From NCBI GenBank assembly GCA_004151065.3, contig NWUY0300061302.1:1-16712 (forward strand): a stretch of 16,712 nt of DNA, in the 5' to 3' direction. The first letter of the stretch is position 1. Every line of letters starts with the position of its first letter. Shown here piece by piece: positions 1-7,057 of the stretch. The stretch comes from Larix sibirica (Eukaryota > Streptophyta > Pinopsida > Pinales > Pinaceae). Both the position numbers and the translations under genes were made by a program. The notes beneath the pieces are model-generated. The model was not told the origin of the DNA. It saw only the letters and a program-made list of their open reading frames with translations, and ran no database searches.

Positions 1-597
1 CTTACATATGCAAACCATCCCTGTCAATAGTACAACCAGGGAAAAAGACTGACATCAAGACATCCAAGTGTCAACAACAAGTTCATAAGAGGTCCAAATA
101 CATAGTGCCACAAGTCACGCAAGTATCCAATATGCAAAACAGGAAAACATCCTGTAGTCGGCCAGTATGATAATGCCCCAGCAAGAAAATATGTAAGAAG
201 CAAATATAAATAAGTCCCATGAACAACAGGCCGAAATACCATAGCCCATCCAAAGCCACTGACAACGGTAGAGAAACTGCCTTTCTAATCAGTTATATCA
301 GCATATAGCTAAGTTTAATAAATATCGTTATTACATCCGATTTCAAAAAAGTACAAAACAGCTACTGAAGGAGGTTGTATCATATAATCCGCAAAATATT
401 TTTGAAGATGGAATGCCCAACGAGTTGGAACCTGTGCAAATTATGGATCTGCACAAAGTAATATTAGTCATATAAAAAGACAATGTCGCATAAAACAGAA
501 ATGACAACAAAAAGTGTATATAAATAGCAATCTATAAGAATCATGTCCAATGCAAATGATTAGAACCATGAGTATAGAGCATATCCTCCCGCCATTC
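1..597. other. Intergenic, no gene recognised
   Basis: A/T-rich sequence. The only reading frames are short (at most 102 codons), overlap one another on the minus strand, are rich in hydrophobic and aromatic residues as expected from translated A/T-rich DNA, and show no family motif that I recognise. I see no RNA gene and no clear repeat here. Confidence 0.5.
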
Positions 598-1060
598 CTG
601 CCACATAATGACCCCCACATGTTGAGTCTACGAACAACATTCACCACTTTGTGTTTTAGCCCATGAGAAGTGGATCTAAGTGTAAAACCCTTTGATTGCC
701 ACTTTTTAGCCCATGAATGATTGGCATAAAGGGTATTATACACCACTAGTTTCATGATGACATGAGGTTGGACCACCTTACCTTTTTAATGATTCGTATG
801 TGTTAAAATTCTCTTTTGAATATCTCTTTCATGATCTAAATGTGTGACATTCTCCTCCACATAATATTAAGTCTACGTGCAACCTTCATCACTTTGTGAC
901 TTCTTAGCCTATGAGCTTTACTTGTGTTGAAATTCTCCTTTAAATATCATTTATGACATTTTCCTCTACACCACAGAATATTTATGGTTCTTACTGGGAA
1001 AGTTGTAGGCAATCAGTTCCTCATTTAAAAGTATTTATGGTTCGTACTGGGAATGTCGTG
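598..1060. repeat. Cluster of degenerate interspersed/tandem repeats
   Basis: Several blocks recur imperfectly. The block starting agtctacg and ending atgag is at 624-667 and again at 870-915; both are preceded by ccacataat (601 and 857). The block gtgttaaaattctcttttga (800) recurs as gtgttgaaattctcctttaa (924), each followed by a tgacatt-tcct-caca block (845 and 952). The phrase tatttatggtt-gtactggga occurs near 979 and 1030. The spacing (about 124, 108, 51 and 250 bp) points to successive partial tandem duplications, or the remnant of a long terminal repeat. I cannot assign a family. Confidence 0.5.
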
Positions 1061-1146
1061 GACGATTTCAGCTCCTTTTTTCAACATGTGGTTAGAGTCG
1101 TGCCACGCGTTTAGTTTGGACTTTAGTGCACTGCCGTCCTTCGTTC

Positions 1147-1226
1147 AGCAGTCTACATTATGTGTCATTTTTTAGTTTTGTGGGACATGGGACATGTGCA
1201 AGAAACAGCTTTACAAGAAAACAATG
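1147..1226 (+). repeat. Direct repeat, copy 1 (uninterrupted)
   Basis: This block runs from cagcagtctacattatg through tgtcattttttagttttgtg and the phrase gacatgtgcaagaaacagct to acaagaaaacaatg. It is nearly identical to 1252-1328 joined to 1482-1495. It contains a single uninterrupted tgcaagaaacagcttt at 1197-1212, followed directly by acaagaaaacaatg. It therefore records the arrangement before the SINE entered the second copy. Confidence 0.75.
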
Positions 1227-1312
1227 TTTGGATTTTTTTGTTTAAAATTGGACGGCAGTCTACATTATCCACTTAGGATGTGTCATTTTTAGTTTTGTGG
1301 GACATGGGCACG

Positions 1313-1328
1313 TGCAAGAAACAGCTTT
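1313..1328. repeat. SINE target-site duplication, left
   Basis: tgcaagaaacagcttt is identical to 1466-1481 on the other side of the element. The true edge next to the poly-T run is uncertain by a few bases because the target itself ends in ttt. Confidence 0.85.
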
Positions 1329-1465
1329 TTTTTTGTCATATAGTAGTGAAACTGGCAGCTCAATATGGGAGAGCCCCAAATCTGACAGGGTCACGGGGTC
1401 GAACCTGGGTGGAGACAGCCACAGCCGACCACCCCAGCCACCCGGCCATAATGGCGGCCCCTAAA
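1329..1465 (-). mobile_element. tRNA-derived SINE inserted antisense
   Basis: This is a short non-autonomous retroposon on the minus strand, which would be transcribed by RNA polymerase III and mobilised by a partner LINE. Read on the minus strand, the 5' end is at 1465. An A-box-like TGGCCGGGTGGC lies at 1448-1437 (consensus TRGCNNAGYNGG, two departures) and a perfect B box GGTTCGACCCC at 1405-1395; the 43-bp start-to-start spacing suits a tRNA-type promoter. A tRNA-unrelated body follows and ends in a short A run (T run at 1329-1334 on the plus strand). Perfect 16-bp direct repeats flank it at 1313-1328 and 1466-1481. The G+C-rich head contrasts with the A/T-rich surroundings. The family is unknown to me. 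The polymerase III boxes, A tail and target-site duplication together make the call strong. Confidence 0.85.
1395..1405 (-). promoter_or_regulatory. RNA polymerase III B box of the SINE
   Basis: On the minus strand this reads GGTTCGACCCC, an exact match to the tRNA B-box consensus GGTTCGANNCC. The partner A-box-like element is at 1437-1448. Confidence 0.75.
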
Positions 1466-1481
1466 TGCAAGAAACAGCTTT
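1466..1481. repeat. SINE target-site duplication, right
   Basis: tgcaagaaacagcttt is the perfect partner of 1313-1328. The same 16 bases occur once, uninterrupted, at 1197-1212 in the paralogous copy, confirming that one of the two is the insertion-generated duplicate. Confidence 0.85.
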
Positions 1482-1495
1482 ACAAGAAAACAATG

Positions 1496-1710
1496 CAACA
1501 TCTTTATAGATTAAAATGTTAGGGATATAGTTTTTACATCTACAAAAGAGTTTTGAGAATTTTTAAAAAGTCTACCTTTATATCAGATTTAAATTGTTAT
1601 ATTGATGGGTGTTTACTACTATGATTTAAATCTATAGTCTAGTATGGGAGAGATCGTGTAACGTGATGTAATGTTAGTAACATGGTAAAAAATAATAGTG
1701 ATAGTAAATA
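1496..1710. other. A/T-rich spacer, no gene
   Basis: Short A/T-rich stretch between the interrupted repeat and the gypsy fragment. I see no reading frame, RNA gene or repeat of note. An ambiguous base (n) lies just beyond it at 1722. Confidence 0.5.
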
Positions 1711-2041
1711 TTATGGGAGAGNTGCATGACAATATATGGTGTGAGTAATCTCGTCACGAGTAATCTCTTCTATTTCTTCAGCTTGAGATGGTTCTTTTTC
1801 TTTTGCTTCTTTTTCTTGACAATATATGTAGAACAATTTATTCTCACAACACTTGTTTCTCTTGCTATACTTGGTGTCACAATTAAAGCATAGAGATTTT
1901 TCTCTTCTTTCATCCATTTGTTGAGGTGTCAACCTTGTAGGTTGAGGTGGGTTAAAAGGAGGAATATTAATCTCTTTATAGGTGTTAGAGGTGATCCTTT
2001 TAGTAGCCATCGCCATGACATGGGCCGTAGTGTGAGTGGAA
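1711..2041 (-). pseudogene. Ty3/gypsy gag fragment: zinc knuckle to protease leader
   Basis: The minus-strand frame from 2016 carries a basic, proline-rich linker (IPPFNPPQPTRLTPQQMDER) and then REKSLCFNCDTKYSKRNKC. This matches the gag C-terminus of plant Ty3/gypsy elements, where RLTP..M.ERR.KGLC.NCD leads a CCHC knuckle. An acidic stretch and ITHTIYCHA follow, resembling the leader of the gypsy protease domain (family pattern IS.HAL.G). Knuckle cysteines are present, but the His expected before the last K-C is Asn (KRNKC), so zinc binding is doubtful. The frame closes upstream at a TAA near 2039. A different frame upstream (EAQKLKETKI) may be shifted gag. The base n at 1722 falls inside the frame. 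No LTR, protease, RT or integrase is visible, so this is a small relic. Confidence 0.65.
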
Positions 2042-2701
2042 TTTTAGTCTCTTTCAATTTTTGTGCCTCTAAGTATTTAATTTAATGTATGTTCACTAGT
2101 TTGATTCAGTTCATGGCTATGGTGGTGCTGACTATATCATTGAATTTGTTATTTTTGAACATTGTTAAAAGACGTGTTTTTTAGATTTAGTTTTACTAGG
2201 GGAGAAGAGCCAATAGTGGTTCATTTTTTTTACCCTTTTTGTGTAATTTAATTCTCCATGTTCTTCTTTTTTCCTCCAATCGATGCCATGTCAACCACAA
2301 AGTTTCAAGTTGTCTAATTCTAGTGTATTTTATTGTATTTTTTCTTAGGACCAATCCTTGAACATTGATGTGACTTGCAATGAAGTTTCAAATTTCAAAT
2401 ATTCATTTTATTTCAAAATGTGGAAGAAAGTGTTTTTCTTGAGTAATTTTAAAAACATGAAAATATTGACATTTACAACTTGTACATAAAGTATTTTTAT
2501 AAATAACAAATGGTACCAAGTATTTCCAAAATTGACGTTAACCAACACCACTTCTATCTCCACTACTACTCTGCCTTACTACTCCCAAAACAACACTCTC
2601 TGTAAATAATTATGTTAACGTGTAGTTTTACTCTTTCTTTCTATAATTAAGTAATTATGTTAATGTGTGGTTTTAGCTTCCTTCAATAGGCGTTAATCAT
2701 G
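2042..2701. other. A/T-rich intergenic stretch
   Basis: More than 650 bp of T- and A-rich sequence with no reading frame of note on either strand. I see no RNA gene, clear repeat or conserved motif. It could include remnants of the gypsy element whose gag lies to the left, but nothing in it supports that directly. Confidence 0.5.
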
Positions 2702-3112
2702 ATGCTATTGTTTGTGTATATGGGGATTGTTAAATATGGAGCCTGCTACTCCAAAAGGATAGACAATCCTGAGACGAGAAGAGATGAGTGAAACCATGCA
2801 TTCACATTCTTTCTGGAGGCGAGAAGATGGCCCTTCCCAACAGCATTCACCACATAATGGAGATATGGTAGATCTACCAGGTTGAAGGAAGTTCCAGCCA
2901 AGTACTTGCTCTTTGGAGAGCCGCAAGTACTTCCTCATACACATCCAAGAATTTGCCCCTCGTTTCAACGTTCCTATCCACCACTGCCTCATCTGTGATT
3001 CCATCCTTCATCATGGGAATGATGACCAACTGCTGCAGATTGAATTGCTGGGATTCCACCTGACATCACTGTTCAACAACAGCTTGCTCCTCCACTTGTT
3101 CTCTCCAACAAT
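2702..3112 (-). pseudogene. Phi-class glutathione S-transferase pseudogene (C-terminal domain)
   Basis: Minus-strand translation in three frames gives the helical C-terminal domain of a plant phi GST, which conjugates glutathione to xenobiotics in the cytosol. In order: VEEQAVVEQ, an in-frame TGA, VESQQFNLQQLVIIPMM, TDEAVVDRNVETRGKFLDVY, then after a frameshift near 2912 KSKYLAGTSFNLVDLPYLHY, VVNAVGKGHLLASRKNVNAW, and after a second shift near 2788 ISSRLRIVYPFGVAG before a stop at 2702-2704. The family pattern is KYLAG..F.LADL.HLP....LVN..GK...SRK.VNAWW..ISSRP. The catalytic N-terminal thioredoxin-fold domain is not visible upstream. The captured part resembles the last exon of GSTF genes, so it may be a stranded gene fragment; a truncated retrocopy is not excluded. 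At least one stop and two frameshifts make it non-functional. Confidence 0.8.
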
Positions 3113-3159
3113 GAGGACAGCCTTAATGAATGAAAGGAGCGGAGGAGCGAATATTTGAG

Positions 3160-3633
3160 GCTACCTTCAACACCTTTCAGGTGAAATGAGTATGGCTATG
3201 CCATTGTTTTTTTTATGGACACTTCAGTTAATATAAATGTTAAGATGAAGATTTATTTTTCAATCCCCAAGATTTTTCAGTTTCACTCCAGCATTTTCAG
3301 TTTATTTTGCGCAAGGTAGCATTAAGATATTCACCTTCTCTAGGAAATAGTAGAATCGCCAGCTTGTAATGTGTGCAATACCGTTGAGAGGGTGAAGATA
3401 TCTTGCTCGTCCTGCTCAATCTCAAGACTAAAGATTCTCATGGAGCACCTCACAGCCTACAGGTATTCTTCACCGTTCCTCTTCTTTAGTCTTCATCAAT
3501 TTAGTTTTCTTGAATGTTTGGGAAGTAATGATAAGAGTAGGGCATTGGTTTGTTTTTGTTTTTTCAATTTTTGATTTTGCTCCATGTTTGTTGGATAGAG
3601 TGAATCAGCAATCGATATAAGGATCATGTTGCC
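3160..3633. other. Unassigned sequence
   Basis: No recognisable gene. A 67-codon plus-strand frame starts at 3371 (MCNTVERVKISCSSCSIS) but loses all resemblance to protein after about 30 codons, where it becomes phenylalanine- and leucine-rich translated A/T sequence. The base composition of 3340-3480 is more balanced than its surroundings, so an exon fragment is possible. I recognise no domain. Confidence 0.4.
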
Positions 3634-3840
3634 CTATGATGCCATGATACCATCTTTTATCTCCTCCCTAGTTTCTGATTCAACAGTTTTAGTGCTTCCA
3701 TTTTCTGTCTGAACTTTGCCTCCTTTGATGCTCATGGCGGGACTGGCTTTCGTTTTTCTCGCTTGTCCTTTCACTCGCCGTAAGGTTTTAACCTCATTGC
3801 TCAGCGTGGAGTCTTCTCTCTGGGAAAACCGCTCTAGCAT
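3634..3840 (-). other. Lysine/glutamate-rich reading frame of unknown reality
   Basis: A 68-codon minus-strand frame starts MLERFSQREDSTLSNEV and continues with a run of Lys, Arg, Glu, Ser and Thr (VKGQARKTKASPAMSIKGGK), ending IMAS and a stop. Composition is hydrophilic and coding-like, unlike the translated A/T noise nearby, and local G+C is higher. I recognise no family. A second in-frame-looking start lies upstream on the minus strand near 3889 (MGTGANLRGGAYFF) in another frame. It could be a disordered first exon, a gene fragment, or chance. Confidence 0.25.
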
Positions 3841-4129
3841 TCAGAGTTGAAGAAATACGCACCTCCCCTCAAGTTTGCTCCGGTCCCCATCTTTTGTTTT
3901 AGGGAAGACAACAATGAAGAAGCAAGCTCAATGGAGCTCTTGAGATCTTCTAATCTACAGGAGCTATCTCCAACCAGAGTCCCACTAACCTACATATAAT
4001 TATAATCGCACGGTCTTTCGGAAAAAACATATGGGATGTTTCGGAAAATAATATGCAGTTGTGGATTTACCATTGGTTTTTCCAGGCATCTCCGTACTTT
4101 TCTTTCCCCAGAGTTTGATACTCGACGGG
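3841..4129. other. Unique flank left of the LINE duplication
   Basis: Mixed-composition DNA with no gene. It ends where similarity to the second LINE unit begins (atccacgtgat at 4130). This flank is not repeated before unit B, which fixes the left edge of the duplicated segment in the first unit. Confidence 0.5.
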
Positions 4130-4657
4130 ATCCACGTGATTTTTTTTTGTCATTACCTTCAGGCTTCAACTACAACCTTGAAGGATGTCGGGGGAAACTA
4201 ATGGCTGCCCCCCTCCTCTCAGCCAATTACAGGGTTTTTCGATCCCCCGAAACCTAAACCTTAAGAGTTTCTCCCCACTGCAGAGAATCCTCATCTTTTG
4301 ACGTACACTGCAAAAAAATTGTATGTCTATTACGGCATATGTATATATTTTTTGAACGAGGTAATATTTGTTACTCTAGCAGTGCTCCATGGTGACGGGC
4401 CTTAATAAATCAAGGATAGTATCTGCTGCTTATTGTCAAATATGATCCGAACGCCACATTATTTGATTTGCTTACGAAGGTAAAGTAATACTGCATAATA
4501 ATACTTTTTTTTTTGAAACGATGGATAAACTCTTCTCTGCTTCGGCTTAAAAAACTCTCCTTTGCTTGCAATTTTTTGTGGGGAATTCTAAAGAGGAAAG
4601 TTTCAATCAAATATAAAAATACTTCATATAGAGGGACTATATGCTTCTTCATATTAG
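4130..4657 (+). promoter_or_regulatory. 5' region of LINE unit A (putative 5' UTR or flank)
   Basis: This segment is shared with 9697-10249 in unit B. Landmarks are tttttcgatccc-cgaaaccta, the phrase ccatggtgacgggccttaat, and a T run before gaaacgatggataaactctt. It encodes nothing I recognise: a minus-strand frame across it is present in both units only because the DNA is duplicated. It may be the element's internal-promoter region, as LINE 5' UTRs hold their own promoter, or host DNA caught in the duplication. No second independent insertion is available here to decide. Confidence 0.4.
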
Positions 4658-4943
4658 TATTAAATAAATCTTAACTTTAACTATTATTGAACTATAGTTA
4701 ATGAGAAAAATGATTACATTTATTGAATAACTAAAGTTAAGGTACTCAAAATTATTTAATAAATCATACCTTTAGTTATTATTGATTTGTACATTAAGAA
4801 ATGATTCAACTTATTGCATAATATTAGTTGAAGTTGAGGTATTCATAATTATTAAATAAATTTTAATCTTAACTATTATTAATTGGTACATTAAGGAATG
4901 ATTATATCCATTGCATATAAATTATTTAATTGATAAAGTTGAG
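4658..4943 (+). repeat. Three tandem ~97-bp A/T-rich repeats before ORF1 (unit A)
   Basis: Three imperfect head-to-tail units occupy about 4658-4754, 4755-4852 and 4853-4943. Each contains in order an ataaat(c/t) block, a taactattattga or ttagttattattga block, a cattaa-gaaatgatt block, an attg-ataa block, and ends aagttgaggtattc-aaattat or similar. The array stops about five bases before the ORF1 ATG at 4949. This recalls the promoter-bearing monomers in some mammalian L1 5' UTRs, but no promoter activity can be read from sequence. Confidence 0.65.
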
Positions 4944-4948
4944 CCGAA

Positions 4949-7057
4949 ATGGAGGAGGAAACTAGGGATTCTACATTAACCCTAGCCACCAAGGATGAAG
5001 TGGAAATTCAACTTTTGGACTCTAGTGAAGATACTTTATGTCAAATTGACATCCTCATGTATTCATGTGCAACACATCGTGAAAAGGAGTTCGAGGGATC
5101 TTTTAGGTTATTTGAGTTGGACCCAGTGGTATTACCCATTACACACAAAACCTTGGGTTTTGACTTGTTGGTGGATCAGACAGACACCTTTGTACAACAA
5201 TTAGTTCAAACTTCAATTTTCGAAAGGATAAGAATTGATCATGGTGCTCTCATGCATGTTAAGGTTAACACTCTTCCATCTATGATTGAAAGTACAAGAG
5301 ATCATAATGAAACTTGGATCTCGAGTTCCACACTCATTGTTTCTTTCGTATGTGACCTTATGATCTCCAAATTTGTACATCCAAATGGTACCACAATTGG
5401 AAAGTAGACAAGAGAAGGGGTTTTGAACATTGTCTCAAGGTGCTTGGAGAAAAAAGGGTTGGGATTTGTTGGTCAAGTCCTAAATCTTGAGAATCTTGTG
5501 GGGGGTGCATTATAAGGATATCAGTTGATACAAATTGCACATAGATGATGTCATCATCATAAGGTGATTTGGAAGAGAGGGGATCCAATGAGAATGGTGG
5601 TCGATGATGAAATCAAAGTAGGCCAGATCTTGGATATTCTAAAAAAACCGTAGTTGGACGCTTCTTTGGCAATAGATTTTTGTAGGAGAATATGAATACT
5701 TCGCTACAACAATAGAATCCCTACATTAAATATGGGCCCACTTTTAACATACTAACCAAGGGGTGGTATAGATTCAATTTAGGATTGTTGAAGATGCAAT
5801 AAAGATCCTAGGATGGGTGTCATCCAAGGGGTCTTTGTACTTATTCTTTAAACGTTGTCATCCTCTATTTGACTTGTGGTGGGATAAAACTACTAATGTC
5901 CTAATGTGGGTGAAATTTTTGGGTCTTCCACTTTAGTTTTAGAGTATGGATTTTCCTACAATGTTGGGTAACTATTTAGGGAAAAAAATAAGGGTTCATT
6001 ACCCCTTCATTTATAATCATGGTTACTCCGTAGCGCATTTTTGTTGATATTGACACCAGGGAGGGACTCTTTGATAGTGTGGATTTGGTGGTTGTTTGTG
6101 ATGTATATTCCCAAATCTTGGATTATCAAAACTTGCCATTCCAATGTGTTTAGTTCCTTAAACACAAACATGTAGCATTGGAGTGTAAAAATCCATTACT
6201 TGTCAAATATGGAGAAAAAATGAGACATCTACCTCTAATAAGTCAACCCCTTATTCACAACCTATTGGGTCATTGACTTGTGGTGTTGTGGCTCATATGA
6301 CTACTTAGGATGCTTCTCAGATTGGGTTGGAAACTTCCTTGGAGATAAAGACAATGGCCTCTAGTGAAGAAAAGATGAATATTGTTTGCGAAGAACTAGG
6401 TCTGAGGGTCATGGGGTCTAATGAAACACCACTAGACCTTGTCATGGTGTTGGTAAGTTTGTGATTGAATCTGAAGTGCCTTTGGACATGGCAGAACTAG
6501 AGCGCAAGAGCATTACTAATGAAAAATAGCTTCACAATCTGACATTTACAACAACTACCGATGGTAAGCTAGTTACACATTTTTGGATACTTCGATGAAC
6601 ATAGTTTTGATTATTCCTGAATGTTGGCCTACTCCCATAGTGGGGGCAAAAAAATTAAAAAAAAACAATAGGGGTAAAAGCAAATCTCGAACATAATTCA
6701 CAAGTATTGACTTCGAAAAAGATCACTTTGCACTACTCCTCCTCAAACTTAGACTCTGGTCAGTCGGAGGAGTTGTTGAGGGAAAAAAATGAAACTATTA
6801 GCGGGGATATCAAGGCCACTACTATGGGTAGAGGGAGAGGTCCTTATCATATGAGAACTTTGAAGCTTGATATTATCCTGGATAAGTATTCATTGGGAGG
6901 GTTAGGGATGATCAAGGCCATGGATATTACCACTATTATGGGTCAAAAGTATTATAAAGCATCCATAGGAATGGATTTCTTAGAAGTACTACAAGGAAAG
7001 AAGTCATTGATTTCTGTGCCACTTAGAGAAATTATCGCCATGAAAGAGGTTACATAA
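4949..7057 (+). pseudogene. LINE ORF1 (gag-like, DUF4283 + zinc knuckle), unit A
   Basis: ORF1 proteins of plant L1 elements bind element RNA and assemble the retrotransposition particle. The start at 4949 (MEEETRDSTLTLATKDEV) opens 152 codons ending at TAG 5405-5407; unit B has CAG there, so this stop arose in A. Fragments in shifting frames continue to the DUF4283-like core (VKFLGLPL near 5910, ILDYQNLPFQC near 6120) and a zinc knuckle at 6145-6186 in which the second Cys is Phe and a TAG (6151-6153) replaces the residue before it. Stops at 5934-5936 and 5940-5942 precede MDFPTMLGNYLGKK. A 2-base loss near 6034, absent from B, shifts the frame. The final open part (6707-7057) has SGQSEELL, GRGRGPYHMRTLKL and ends EVT-TAA. 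It cannot make a full protein. Confidence 0.7.

Larger units (their letters stand above)
1252..1495 (+). repeat. Direct repeat, copy 2 (interrupted by SINE)
   Basis: This is the second copy of the 1147-1226 block. It has a small insertion after ctacattat (ccacttagga) and is split between 1328 and 1482 by the 137-bp SINE plus one extra copy of the 16-bp target site. The sequence after the interruption, acaagaaaacaatg at 1482-1495, continues exactly as in copy 1. Confidence 0.75.

Noticed and set aside
24-776. Several minus-strand frames of 60-102 codons
   Set aside because: Overlapping, hydrophobic and aromatic translations of A/T-rich DNA without motifs; probably chance.
1280-1522. 80-codon plus-strand frame over the SINE
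   Set aside because: It runs through the SINE, both target-site duplications and the host repeat; a frame created by the insertion, not a gene.
2913-3158. 81-codon plus-strand frame opposite the GST relic
   Set aside because: The minus strand gives a clear GST pattern in three frames; the plus-strand frame shows no known family.
3371-3574. Plus-strand frame beginning MCNTVERVKI
   Set aside because: About 30 plausible residues followed by phenylalanine-rich noise, with no family recognised; kept only as unassigned sequence.
4410-4652. Minus-strand frame shared in part with 10046-10243 (FLYLIETFLFRIPHKKLQAK)
   Set aside because: Present twice only because the DNA is duplicated. No family motif, the two versions diverge by frameshift, and it lies antisense in the LINE 5' region.
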